A DNA stretch of 64,000 nt from Lachnospiraceae bacterium (lineage in GTDB: Bacteria > Bacillota > Clostridia > Lachnospirales > Lachnospiraceae), in assembly GCA_016283275.1 (NCBI GenBank), contig JAEEMP010000038.1, forward strand, positions 26,785-90,784, given 5' to 3'. The notes beneath the pieces are model-generated. The model saw only the letters and a list, made by a program, of their open reading frames with translations. It ran no database searches and was not told the origin of the DNA. Positions 18,790-28,203 of this stretch are shown one piece after another. The position numbers and the translations under genes are program-made. Numbering within the stretch: position 1 is the stretch's first letter; every line of letters starts with the position of its first letter.

Positions 18790-19321
18790 CGGTGTTAACA
18801 AAAAACCGAATATCGTATTGTTTGCCTCTGTTACATCGCTTTTGCTTCTTTTGCTGCTTGTTGGGATATTCTTTTTTCACAGAGCCGATAAAACGGGAAC
18901 ATATGCAGCAAAGGCGCATGAGACTTATGATGTATCGGGTATATCCGCCTCAAACATTCCGGATGATCTTTCCGCTATGGTCTTAAACAGCATGGATCCG
19001 TGGGAATCAGGGGATTTTGATGAATATACGGGAGAAAAGATAGATCACAGAAGGCGGCTGAGACTTAAAGAATACATAGTGGCAAGGAATGAAAAGTATA
19101 TAGTAAAGCTTTCTGAAGGTTTTACATTTTCTGTATTTGAATATGATCCATCGGGTGCTTTTTTGAAATCGGATGATTATATCAATGGTGAGATCATTGC
19201 CTTAAGTCCTCAAACAGCTACATTCTGCGTGAGCATTAGAAGAGATGAGGACGAAAAAAAACTTTCGCCAGGACAATGGGGCAGATTTATACGTGAGTTG
19301 GATATAATGTTGTTGTATTGA
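18779..19321 (+). CDS. Membrane-anchored accessory-domain protein
   Basis: A 180-residue protein with one N-terminal membrane segment (residues about 12-30) and an outside domain of about 130 residues. That domain matches the N-terminal domain of the lipoprotein at 38176: both share the pattern WESGDF, then TG.KID..RRLRL, a ...SVF.YD... strand and a closing LSPGQW. It therefore appears as a separate gene here and as a fused domain in the paralogue, which suggests that the two products work together. It starts inside the preceding gene, with GGAGG about ten bases before its ATG. Confidence 0.82.
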   Translation: MTNDGVNKKPNIVLFASVTSLLLLLLLVGIFFFHRADKTGTYAAKAHETYDVSGISASNIPDDLSAMVLNSMDPWESGDFDEYTGEKIDHRRRLRLKEYIVARNEKYIVKLSEGFTFSVFEYDPSGAFLKSDDYINGEIIALSPQTATFCVSIRRDEDEKKLSPGQWGRFIRELDIMLLY

Positions 19322-19333
19322 TCGGAGAAAGAT

Positions 19334-20647
19334 TTGAAGGTAGCAGTAAATAAAAAGCATTTAATATTTTCAATTGCATACTTTTTTACGATGTTAACGC
19401 TTCTTCTTAACCAGATAGAGGCGCTGCCGTTTGCTATCGTATTTCGAAAGACGAAATATGCCTACGTTGCGCTTGTACTTGTGCTTTGGATGACCGGCAA
19501 CAGGATAAGACGCGGATCTTGGCTTGCGATATGTAGCTGGAGTTTGTTTTTTATACATGCCGTGTTCTTTGGATATGTATTTAATACTACAGAGGGTGCG
19601 CATATAGCGGCAGAGAATATTTCGGTTAATGTTACGCAGATGATATGGTATCTTTTGATGGTTCTTGCCACATACCTTTATGTGTCGCAAAACGGAATTT
19701 TTAAACTGTTTATTACACTCAGTTTTTATGTGACCGGGCTCCAACTGTTAATAGCTGCTGCATTACATCGACAGGATTTTGTGAATCCTGTCTGGGGACT
19801 TATCCAATCCTTTACGGCTGATATAAGATATAAAACGCAATTTGGATTTATCCATGCAGGATATCTTTCAAATGCAACATATCTTGTTGTCGTTCTTTCG
19901 TTGTTCTTTTTCGAATTGTACAGACATGATCCGGATAAGCGTATCAGAAGTATCATGTGGATAAGTCTTATATTTTTAGATGTTCTGGCACTTGAGATGC
20001 TGATGTGTGCTGCCGAAAGGGCGGGTATCATATCAACAGTCATTCTTTTGTTCATATATTTTATATTTGTGTTTTTAAGAATAAGACTGGAAGCAAGAAC
20101 AACCATTTTATTGATAATGGCCGGCGTATTTTTCGTTTTTGTCATGGCTTCGGCGGGAGTGTTTACCCATATATGGGATAAGTCTAACAGAGCGCTGAAT
20201 ATTACGGTCAATTATCCTATTTTTTTGAAACTTGGTAATATCTGGACGGGGATGGGCTTTGTGGACAGTTCAGGTTTTCACGAAGATATTCTTGCTTTTG
20301 GTGACAGAACAAGCTCATTGGATATGTATTATGTATATATCTTCTTTACCACAGGTATAATAGGTTGTATTTTAATAGGTTTAGGGCTTATGACCATACT
20401 CGTAAAACTGTTTTCGTTAAAGAAAACGGACCTTAATATAACTGCTATTGCATTATATGTCTCATGGCTTTTCTTTGCTTTTTGGCAATGTAATATGGTG
20501 ACTTACAGATATCCGTCGCCGACTATTTTATATACAATTCTTTTGTGTGCCGTAAGCAGAGGATTCTGCAAGGATGAGAATACTTTGGGAATGGTAAAAG
20601 AGAAGGTTAAAACAGATTATCCTGTTGAAGATATTTTGGTAGTATAA
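19334..20647 (+). CDS. O-antigen-polymerase-like membrane protein (Wzy-like)
   Basis: A 437-residue protein with about ten to eleven membrane segments and a large loop between roughly residues 285 and 325 (after HIWDKSNRALN), as in Wzy/O-antigen ligase-like polymerases. In this setting it would polymerise lipid-linked repeat units on the outer face of the membrane. Sequence conservation in this family is poor, so the assignment rests on topology and on location among glycosyltransferases, Wzz and Wzx. TTG is the start codon with CGGAGAAAG just upstream. Confidence 0.72.
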   Translation: MKVAVNKKHLIFSIAYFFTMLTLLLNQIEALPFAIVFRKTKYAYVALVLVLWMTGNRIRRGSWLAICSWSLFFIHAVFFGYVFNTTEGAHIAAENISVNVTQMIWYLLMVLATYLYVSQNGIFKLFITLSFYVTGLQLLIAAALHRQDFVNPVWGLIQSFTADIRYKTQFGFIHAGYLSNATYLVVVLSLFFFELYRHDPDKRIRSIMWISLIFLDVLALEMLMCAAERAGIISTVILLFIYFIFVFLRIRLEARTTILLIMAGVFFVFVMASAGVFTHIWDKSNRALNITVNYPIFLKLGNIWTGMGFVDSSGFHEDILAFGDRTSSLDMYYVYIFFTTGIIGCILIGLGLMTILVKLFSLKKTDLNITAIALYVSWLFFAFWQCNMVTYRYPSPTILYTILLCAVSRGFCKDENTLGMVKEKVKTDYPVEDILVV

Positions 20648-20665
20648 TTATTTTTTAAGGGTGAG

Positions 20666-21769
20666 ATGAAAAACGCAGTTTTACAGATAATGAATTATGC
20701 CGCGGTTTATCGTGGTAATTTTATGGAATCATTGACGGCTTTGGACGAAAGGCTTAAAGAGAAAGATACTGTTACAATATATCTTTTTTGTAAAGACGCC
20801 GAGAAGGCCGCAAAGATATGGATCGATGATATGGTCAGTGCAGGGGATATTGTACGGTTTTTGAGCGACGATCATAAAGCTGATGTGAGACTCATTAAAG
20901 ACCTGATAAGGGAGTACAATGTAAAACTGATACATACGCATTTTTTGACAATGCCGCAGTTTTTGTCGATATACTGCGCCAACAGACGATCAAATCTGCC
21001 GATAGTTATGCATATGCATAATCATTCTAAAAAAGCCGGTAACATAATTAAGAGAAAAATTTCTCATTTCATTTACCGGAAATGTTATATGGTTGCCTGC
21101 AGCAAGTCTGTGTATGACAGTCTTATAAGGGATTACCCGAAGAATAAGAAATGCTATATTGACAACGGGGTCTATTTTGAAAGACTTGAAAAATTTGAAA
21201 CATTGGATAAAAGGGATTTCGGGGTGTCAGAGGATGAAAAACTTCTGCTTATCTTTGGCTTTGATTTTTACAGAAAAGGAGTAGATCTTGCCATAAAGGC
21301 TGTTTCCGATCTTCGAAAAGCAGGTTTAAAGTATTCTTTACTTGTATCACTTTCTACCAATTTCGAAGAAGCGGAGTCCAATGTAAAGAAAATATTGGGA
21401 GAAGTACCTGATTGGATAAAGCTTATAAAAGCACGGAGTGATGTTGCATCGTTTTACAATGCGGTCGATATGTTTTTATCACCTTCGAGGGAGGAAGGTC
21501 TTCCGTATTCGGTCATTGAAGCAGAGTATTCAAGGTGTAATGTTGTTCTGAGCAATATTTCCGCGCAGATACATCTTAAACTTAAGTATGGGGTCTGGTT
21601 TAAAAAGGATGATCCGGAAGATTTAAAAAACGCTATACTTAAGGCTGAGAAGTTAAGAGAAGAAAAACTTAATAATATGGATAGTGTAAAAGAATTTATG
21701 AGGGAGAATTATTCTCTTTCAAAATGGGTGGATGAAGTTGTTGAGTTATACGGAAGTATTTTATCATAA
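20666..21769 (+). CDS. Glycosyltransferase, GT4-like
   Basis: A 367-residue GT-B enzyme. The N-terminal acceptor domain contains IHTHFLTMPQFLSIYCANRR, usual for this group, and the donor domain shows IFGFDFYRKGVDLAIKAV and the E-x7-E motif SPSREEGLPYSVIEAE near residue 272. It lies 18 bases after the Wzy-like gene. Donor sugar unknown. Confidence 0.9.
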   Translation: MKNAVLQIMNYAAVYRGNFMESLTALDERLKEKDTVTIYLFCKDAEKAAKIWIDDMVSAGDIVRFLSDDHKADVRLIKDLIREYNVKLIHTHFLTMPQFLSIYCANRRSNLPIVMHMHNHSKKAGNIIKRKISHFIYRKCYMVACSKSVYDSLIRDYPKNKKCYIDNGVYFERLEKFETLDKRDFGVSEDEKLLLIFGFDFYRKGVDLAIKAVSDLRKAGLKYSLLVSLSTNFEEAESNVKKILGEVPDWIKLIKARSDVASFYNAVDMFLSPSREEGLPYSVIEAEYSRCNVVLSNISAQIHLKLKYGVWFKKDDPEDLKNAILKAEKLREEKLNNMDSVKEFMRENYSLSKWVDEVVELYGSILS

Positions 21770-21805
21770 ATGTAAAGGAATAATTGAATTATCCTAGGAG
21801 GAGCC

Positions 21806-23134
21806 ATGGTTAAAGAAAAGAATGATTATATTTTGATAGACTTTACGGGGTTGATCAAAGCTATGTTTAATAGCTTGTGGTTTTTGATCGCAGTTGGAGT
21901 TTTGGGTGCTGTGCTGACTTATGCCGTAGGCTATATATACACGAGTAATATCCAGTATACGCCCATGTACTCGTCTACCGTAAAATTATATTCAACTTCT
22001 GCGTATTCAAGTGCATCAAGAACGGCATCAACTCAGATGAATGATTATTATGAAATAATGAGGACAAGAAGAGTGGCTAATCAGGTCATTTCCGATTTTA
22101 ACCTCAATATGACATACAGGGAATTTACCGGCCAGATAAGCAGATCGATGGTAACGGATACCAATATGATGTATATTACCGTAATGTTTCCAAATGCGGA
22201 GGTAGGCAAAGAAATTCTGGATGACCTGATAACAGTAACATCTGCTTATGCCCTTGAGATAATGGGAACGATTCCGGTAGAAGTATACGATGAAGCACAG
22301 GTTGCCGAAAGACCGTCAAATGTACCCGTATTGCCCACCAAAAAACTTCTTGTATTTGGTTTCGCAGGCAGTTTTCTTCTGGCATTCCTCATAGTTTTAT
22401 TTTTGTTTTTATCCGACAATAAGGTCAGAACCTCCGAAGATGTTAAAGCAGAATCCAAACTCGATGTTCTGTCTGCGGTTCTGGATAAGAAAAACAAGAA
22501 AAGTCCCGGGATAAATAAAGCATCCATGCAGAGTCTGTACGGAGAACTTCGAATGATCAAGCCGGATGCGAAAACCATATGCTTCTACACATTCTCTGAT
22601 GAAAATAAGGGAAGCGTTATCAAAGATTATCTGTCATTCCTTACGGAAGCAGGCAAGAAAGCCGTATACCTTGATACGGAGATCACCAATCCAAAGTGGG
22701 GCATAGAAGTATCGGAGGAAAGTAAAAACTCACTTAACGACTATCTTGAAGGCAAGGTTAATGATATTGCCAAGATAACTTCCAAAGATGATGGCGGAAA
22801 TTATATTAAGCCGGTTCAGGCAAACAATACTATTGAACTGCTTACCGGCAATTCATTTGATACCCTTATCGATAAACTGAGGTCCGAGTATGATGTAATT
22901 CTCGTAGATACTGCCCCTTTTGCATATTCCGCTGAAGCCAAAGTAATAAGAGGAAAGTTTGATGTAACCATAGTCGTTGCTCAACTGGGCAAGACAAAAC
23001 GTGAAGATTGTGCTTCTCTTTCAAACAGTTTTAAAGAGAACGAGCTTGACGGCGTTATCGTTACAAATGTAAAAGGAAATATAAAGAAGAAGGCATTTAA
23101 GCGTGAATACGGTCGTTTCATGGGGTTATATTAA
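21806..23134 (+). CDS. Wzz-like chain-length protein fused to a degenerate BY-kinase domain
   Basis: A 442-residue polysaccharide co-polymerase. Two membrane segments (residues about 17-42 and 179-201) flank an outside Wzz domain. The cytoplasmic C-terminal part is homologous to the bacterial tyrosine kinases (CpsD/Wzc type), but the Walker A P-loop is lost (FYTFSDENKGSVIKDYL replaces the glycine-rich GKS/T loop). The Walker B-like strand VILVDTAPF (Asp368) remains. The usual C-terminal Tyr cluster is absent, with only two Tyr in the last 12 residues. It may control chain length without kinase activity. A good AGGAGG site precedes it. Confidence 0.85.
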   Translation: MVKEKNDYILIDFTGLIKAMFNSLWFLIAVGVLGAVLTYAVGYIYTSNIQYTPMYSSTVKLYSTSAYSSASRTASTQMNDYYEIMRTRRVANQVISDFNLNMTYREFTGQISRSMVTDTNMMYITVMFPNAEVGKEILDDLITVTSAYALEIMGTIPVEVYDEAQVAERPSNVPVLPTKKLLVFGFAGSFLLAFLIVLFLFLSDNKVRTSEDVKAESKLDVLSAVLDKKNKKSPGINKASMQSLYGELRMIKPDAKTICFYTFSDENKGSVIKDYLSFLTEAGKKAVYLDTEITNPKWGIEVSEESKNSLNDYLEGKVNDIAKITSKDDGGNYIKPVQANNTIELLTGNSFDTLIDKLRSEYDVILVDTAPFAYSAEAKVIRGKFDVTIVVAQLGKTKREDCASLSNSFKENELDGVIVTNVKGNIKKKAFKREYGRFMGLY

Positions 23135-23901
23135 TGGAAGAATCAAGAAAGATTCCCAAAATAATACATTATTGCTGGTTTGGCAGGGGAGAGAAGCCTG
23201 GTAATATTAAGGCTTTTATCGCAGGCTGGAAGAATTTACTTGATGATTATGAATTTATCGAGTGGAATGAAGACAATTTTAAGATAGAAGAGGCTCCGAT
23301 CTATGTACAGGAGGCATACAGTGTCAGAAAATTCGCATTTGTAAGCGACTATGCAAGAATAAAAGGACTGTATGAAAAAGGCGGAGTATATCTTGATACG
23401 GACATTGAGATAGTAAGGCGGTTTGATGAACTTTTGCCCGGCAGGGATCTGGTTCTCGGATTTGAAAGCGACAGATCGCTTGAAACTGCATTTATGGCAG
23501 CTACACCGGAAAATGAACTGATCGGTGGATTTCTTAAGACATATGAGAACAGAAAGTTTATAAACGAAGACGGCTCATACGATATGTCGGTGATCAATGA
23601 ACATTTCAGTTCTTTTATGAGTCAGAATACCGATATAGATCTTGATGATGAGAGGTTAAGAGAATTTGAAGAGGGAAAAATAGTTGTATATCCAAGAGAC
23701 TATTTTGCTGCGTTTGATATAAGTAACTGGCATATAAAACCCACTGAAAATACTTATACCATTCATCATATGAATGCCAGCTGGAGCTCAAAGAAAAAGA
23801 AACTTTATTTTTCGACCATAAAGGCTCTGCAGCGGATTCTTGGAATAAAGGGTTACGATAAGCTTAAAGGGGCTTATGACAAATTAAAGAAAAAAGGCTA
23901 A
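23134..23901 (+). CDS. Glycosyltransferase with DXD motif (GT32-like, capsular type)
   Basis: A 255-residue GT-A-type transferase. It begins with the signature IPKIIHYCWFGRGEKP and has the metal-binding DXD motif in EKGGVYLDTDIEIV (Asp88 and Asp90). These are typical of capsular polysaccharide synthesis proteins with the sugar-binding DXD region, related to OCH1/GT32. The start codon overlaps the preceding stop by one base, so translation is coupled. Confidence 0.9.
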   Translation: MEESRKIPKIIHYCWFGRGEKPGNIKAFIAGWKNLLDDYEFIEWNEDNFKIEEAPIYVQEAYSVRKFAFVSDYARIKGLYEKGGVYLDTDIEIVRRFDELLPGRDLVLGFESDRSLETAFMAATPENELIGGFLKTYENRKFINEDGSYDMSVINEHFSSFMSQNTDIDLDDERLREFEEGKIVVYPRDYFAAFDISNWHIKPTENTYTIHHMNASWSSKKKKLYFSTIKALQRILGIKGYDKLKGAYDKLKKKG

Positions 23902-23931
23902 ACTGATTATTTGATTATGGGGAAAGATCAG

Positions 23932-26133
23932 ATGGATGAAATCACAAGTCAGGTATTGACAGCGGTAAAGGCTGCAATTGCAAAAGAGAAGGCGGTATTT
24001 GAGGGCGATGTTGACTGGTATAAGTTAAGAGATTATCTGAAATTCGGCATACTCGACGGTATGTCATTTTCAGCTGTTTTGCCGAAGACTTTTAAAGATG
24101 ATACAGAAGCCTCATTTTTGAACAACTGGAAACAATATTCTTTCCAGAGAGCAGTCAAGCAGATGGCGTCTGTGGGTTCTCTTTATAATGTACTAAAAAA
24201 GGGTGAAGAAGCAGGTGCAAAACCTGTAATATTTAAAGGAATAGTGCTGGCCTCTTTGTATCCGGAACCTTTTATGAGGTTTTCATCGGATGCCGATATA
24301 TATGTGACACCTTCTGACAGAAAAATAATGGAAGGTGTTTTTGATGAACTTGGATATAAGCTTATACCTGAAGTTTCCAAGGAACACGTTCCGCATTATG
24401 TGGGAACGGGTAATAATGCCGCATTCCATATAGATCTTCATGACTGCCTCTGGGAGGACTATGAGGGAAAGCAGGCAAAACTTTTGGATTCCCTTAAATT
24501 GACCGATCCCGATACTTTTATTGAAGTTGAAGCCTGTGGGATAAAAGTCAGAACGCTTGGCATTACCGAACATCTGATTTTTCAGGTATTTCATGTAGTT
24601 AAGCATTTTGCGACCGAAGGGCTTCCTTTACGTTTTGTTACCGATCTTGCGCTTTATTCAAGGAAGTATGCTGACGAGATTGACTGGAAACGCTTTTGGA
24701 GCACTATGATGCTTTTGAAGTACGACGTGTTCTATAAATCGATCATGGAAGGGGCCAAAATATATCTTGGGATCGATGCTGATATTAAAGCACCCGAGAA
24801 TATGAAACCCGGAAATGTTGAGCTGCTTTTTGAAGAAATAGTGGCTTACGGACACAGAAAAAGCGATAACATTGAACATTATTTCGCGATCGGCTTTATA
24901 TCCGGTTATTTTATGCGAAACAATACAAAGCAAAAAGGTCGTCTTTCTCAATTTCGTGCCAGATATTTTCCTTCAAGATCTGAACTTAAGGAAAAGTACG
25001 GATATGCCAAAAAGCATGGCATATTACTCCCGATCGCATGGATACACAGATTGTTTGGCGCTTTAAGATTTTCTTTGATAAGTCGCAATAAAGGTATAGC
25101 GACAAAAGAAGTGCTTGAAAAGGCCAATGAAAGAGTAGGATTAATGAGCAAATACGGTCTGCTGGAAGAAAAGGGAGAAGAGAAGGCTTTTAACCCCGAA
25201 GACGTTTTGGTAAGTGTTGTAATCCCCACTTATGCAACTTCCGATTCGCTTAAAAGAGCGCTCGATTCCATACTCAGCCAGACACATACAAAACTCGATA
25301 TTATCGTTGTGGACGATAATCCTGCGGATTCCGATTACAGAAAAAAAGCCGAATCGGTGATGGATGCATATAAATATAATGATAATATCCGTTATATTAA
25401 AAATCCTCAAAATCTGGGCGGTTCCGGAGCACGAAATGTCGGTATTGAGGCGGCTAAAGGTGATTATATAGCTTTCCTCGACGATGATGATTATTATTAT
25501 CCCACAAAAATAGAAAAGCAGCTCAATGTTTTTCTTAATACCGGGTTTTCGGAACTTGCACTTGTTTATTGTGATGTAGCTTATGAAGATAATTATGGCC
25601 GCATTACTTATATCGAGAGAAAGAGAATAAGAGGCAATTCGCTGTATAAGGCTTTAAAAGACGGCTGTATTGCCGCAACATCTCAGTGGCTTGTAAAAAA
25701 GAAAGCATTGCTCAGCGTGGGCTGTTTTACGATATTGCCGTGCAAACAGGATTCAACTGTTTTATTAAAACTATTGCGCGCAGGTTACGAAGTTGATTAT
25801 GTGCCTGAGATATTAAGTATCTATCATGATGGTGTGGGAGAAGTCAGGATAAGTTTGGGATCCCGAAAAGTCGAAGGAGAGCTTACTTATGCCAACGCGT
25901 GTCGTGAATGTTACGGTGAGTTTACCAAACACCAAAGAAAACAGGTAGAATTCGGTATCGCCAAAAGGCTTTATGAAATATGGGCATATAAAGCGAACGG
26001 TGAAGGTGAATGTAAGAAATATTTATCGGTGATGAGAAAATCCGCACCGTTTAGAACATTTAAATTTCTTATAAGAACAAGACTGAGGTTGATTAAGAGG
26101 AAAGTGATCAAATGGTCAAAACAGCACTTATAA
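23932..26133 (+). CDS. Fusion of nucleotidyltransferase-like domain and GT2 glycosyltransferase
   Basis: A 733-residue two-domain protein. The N-terminal 350 or so residues resemble the uncharacterised nucleotidyltransferase family NTP_transf_5: KPVIFKGIVLASLYPEP followed by RFSSDADIYV (near residues 98-124), with the acidic pair expected to bind metal. From about residue 425 it is a GT2 enzyme: VVIPTYATSDSLKRALDSIL, VVDDNPADSD, NLGGSGARNVGIEAAKGDYI and FLDDDDYY. The nucleotidyltransferase-like family occurs in many polysaccharide clusters with unknown function. I prefer the ATG at 23932 (GGGG nine bases upstream); in-frame TTG 23911 and ATG 23917 are alternatives. It overlaps the next gene by 22 bases. 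Confidence 0.85.
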   Translation: MDEITSQVLTAVKAAIAKEKAVFEGDVDWYKLRDYLKFGILDGMSFSAVLPKTFKDDTEASFLNNWKQYSFQRAVKQMASVGSLYNVLKKGEEAGAKPVIFKGIVLASLYPEPFMRFSSDADIYVTPSDRKIMEGVFDELGYKLIPEVSKEHVPHYVGTGNNAAFHIDLHDCLWEDYEGKQAKLLDSLKLTDPDTFIEVEACGIKVRTLGITEHLIFQVFHVVKHFATEGLPLRFVTDLALYSRKYADEIDWKRFWSTMMLLKYDVFYKSIMEGAKIYLGIDADIKAPENMKPGNVELLFEEIVAYGHRKSDNIEHYFAIGFISGYFMRNNTKQKGRLSQFRARYFPSRSELKEKYGYAKKHGILLPIAWIHRLFGALRFSLISRNKGIATKEVLEKANERVGLMSKYGLLEEKGEEKAFNPEDVLVSVVIPTYATSDSLKRALDSILSQTHTKLDIIVVDDNPADSDYRKKAESVMDAYKYNDNIRYIKNPQNLGGSGARNVGIEAAKGDYIAFLDDDDYYYPTKIEKQLNVFLNTGFSELALVYCDVAYEDNYGRITYIERKRIRGNSLYKALKDGCIAATSQWLVKKKALLSVGCFTILPCKQDSTVLLKLLRAGYEVDYVPEILSIYHDGVGEVRISLGSRKVEGELTYANACRECYGEFTKHQRKQVEFGIAKRLYEIWAYKANGEGECKKYLSVMRKSAPFRTFKFLIRTRLRLIKRKVIKWSKQHL

Positions 26134-27158
26134 CTATCTGGATGGGCGGAAACTTTCCCGAATGGTTTCCTTTGTGGGTAAGATCTGCTTCTTTAAATCC
26201 TGAATTTGATTATTATGTCGTAACAGACAGAGAATGGACATGGGATATTTCCAATATTCATTATATTTCGATGAATTTAAAAGAGGCAGAGTCTGTTTTT
26301 GAAAAAGTTATCGGTATGAAGATCTGTTTGAAGACACCGTATAAACTTTGTGATTATAAACCCGTCTGGTGGGCAGTAATAGGCGAAGCCATTAATGATT
26401 ATGATTACTGGGGACATATAGATACCGATGTAATATACGGCAATTTAAGCAAGTTTTTAACCGAGGATTTGCTGAGCGATCATACAAAGATATTCGAACA
26501 GGGAAATCTTACAATTTACAAAAATACCGAAGAAATAAGGAATATCTATAAAAAGAGTGCCCTTAAGGATAATATGGCTTATTCTTACAAAAAGGCATTT
26601 CGTACAAATTGGGCCTGTTATTTTGATGAATATATGGGTATGAATCTCTTGGGAGATAAGTATTTTAAGGTGTTAAGAGACCAGCTTACCGAGAATTATA
26701 TTCAGGATTTCTCGTGGCAGCATTTAAATTTTACATCTTATATTACCAAAGAGGATTTCATTTTCAAATGGGATAACGGCCATCTGTTCAGGTATATCGT
26801 GGATGGGGAAGGCAGGCTGAAAACGGATGAGACCGGTAAGCTTATCGTGAAAGAGTTTTTACTCTGCCATATACAGAAGCGCCGGATGGAAATAGTTTCG
26901 GAGCTTAAAGATGATTTTGCGGATATTACAAATATAAGCGGATTCTGGATAATTCCGAATAAGTTTACCGTAAAAGAACCCGAGGGCGCTTTATATACCG
27001 AAAAAGACAAGGTCGAATATGAGGAGCTTATCAGGGTAAAAGATAAGCAGCGTCAGATCGACAATATGAAGCGAAACGGGATATTCTCATATATTCCCCA
27101 CAGGTTAAGGACTAAAAAGATAGTTGGTTATATAAGAAAAGAAAAAGGCTTTTTCTAG
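26112..27158 (+). CDS. Probable glycosyltransferase (DUF6625-like)
   Basis: A 348-residue protein that begins with ALITIWMGGNFPEWFPLWV and has a likely DXD motif in YDYWGHIDTDVIYGNL (about residues 98-113), preceded by PYKLCDYKPVWW. This pattern is typical of the DUF6625 group of EPS-associated transferases. Its start lies inside the preceding gene, which implies tight coupling. The C-terminal 60 residues are basic. Donor unknown. Confidence 0.78.
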   Translation: MVKTALITIWMGGNFPEWFPLWVRSASLNPEFDYYVVTDREWTWDISNIHYISMNLKEAESVFEKVIGMKICLKTPYKLCDYKPVWWAVIGEAINDYDYWGHIDTDVIYGNLSKFLTEDLLSDHTKIFEQGNLTIYKNTEEIRNIYKKSALKDNMAYSYKKAFRTNWACYFDEYMGMNLLGDKYFKVLRDQLTENYIQDFSWQHLNFTSYITKEDFIFKWDNGHLFRYIVDGEGRLKTDETGKLIVKEFLLCHIQKRRMEIVSELKDDFADITNISGFWIIPNKFTVKEPEGALYTEKDKVEYEELIRVKDKQRQIDNMKRNGIFSYIPHRLRTKKIVGYIRKEKGFF

Positions 27159-27176
27159 AAGTTGGGGAGGGTAGAT

Positions 27177-28175
27177 ATGGATGATATTAAGAATGCGATC
27201 ATAAGTGTTATAGTACCGGTATACAATACCGAAAAGCATTTAAATAATTGCCTGGAAAGCATTATCGGTCAGACTTATAAAAACCTTGAGATAATCATTG
27301 TGGATGACGGTTCGACCGACGGATCGCTCGATCTCTTAAAAGAGTGGGAAAAAAAGGATGAACGTATAAAGCTATTTCATAAGGAGAATGGGGGAGCTGC
27401 TTCCGCCAGAAATATCGCGCTTGAACATGCAACAGGTGAATATATTTCGTTTGTGGATTCGGATGATATCATTACGGAAAATATGTTTGAGTACATGCTG
27501 GAAACACTTGAAAAGTATGATGCTGACATCTGTCAGTGCGGTATGGAAGAAATCCGTGAAAGCGGGTCCAAAATGGTATTATCGGGCAATGAAGAGTTTG
27601 TGGCCACGGATAAAAGGTTCTGGGAACTGGTAAGTAACGGAGATATGCCTTCTGTTTGTATATGGACTAAGTTATATAAAAGCGCATTATGGGAAAAGAT
27701 CCGCTTTCCCGAAGGGCATGTTTTTGAGGATGAAGCCATTATCCTTCAAATGTTAAAGAATAAACCGAGGATCGTTATCGTTCCGATGCCGTTTTATAAT
27801 TATCTGCGTATGAATTCCACAGTCATGCGTAATCTTAAAAGTGAAGACGAATTGTATAAGAGCAGTGTACTTTTCGAAAGAATGGATTATCTCTTCGAGC
27901 AAAAATACGCAAAATGTGTCCGTAGATCTTTTGCATACGGAATAAGGTTATTGTGCAAGTGTTATAAAGATAAAGCATTCATGAGAAGTGCATCCGGTTC
28001 GGATGATTTTTATAAACTTAAAGCTGCCTGGGTCAGCAAAGCCAAAGAAGCATCCAAACTTGTGGACGATCCCCAATTTAAATTTATGATGTTTTTGTTA
28101 AGGGTTAATTGGCCTTTGTATGTATTTATTCAGCAAATATTCAGTCCTATACACGACAGAAAGGCCGGAAAATAA
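27177..28175 (+). CDS. GT2 family glycosyltransferase
   Basis: A 332-residue GT-A enzyme with the canonical start ISVIVPVYNTEKHLNNCLES, the nucleotide-binding IIVDDGSTDGS, NGGAASARNIALEHATGEYI and DXD-like FVDSDDIIT. The ATG at 27177 is favoured by GGGGAGGG just upstream; the in-frame TTG at 27162 lies inside that site. It belongs to the same operon as its neighbours. Confidence 0.92.
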   Translation: MDDIKNAIISVIVPVYNTEKHLNNCLESIIGQTYKNLEIIIVDDGSTDGSLDLLKEWEKKDERIKLFHKENGGAASARNIALEHATGEYISFVDSDDIITENMFEYMLETLEKYDADICQCGMEEIRESGSKMVLSGNEEFVATDKRFWELVSNGDMPSVCIWTKLYKSALWEKIRFPEGHVFEDEAIILQMLKNKPRIVIVPMPFYNYLRMNSTVMRNLKSEDELYKSSVLFERMDYLFEQKYAKCVRRSFAYGIRLLCKCYKDKAFMRSASGSDDFYKLKAAWVSKAKEASKLVDDPQFKFMMFLLRVNWPLYVFIQQIFSPIHDRKAGK

Positions 28176-28203
28176 CAAATAACAGGGATGAAGAGGTAAT
28201 CAG

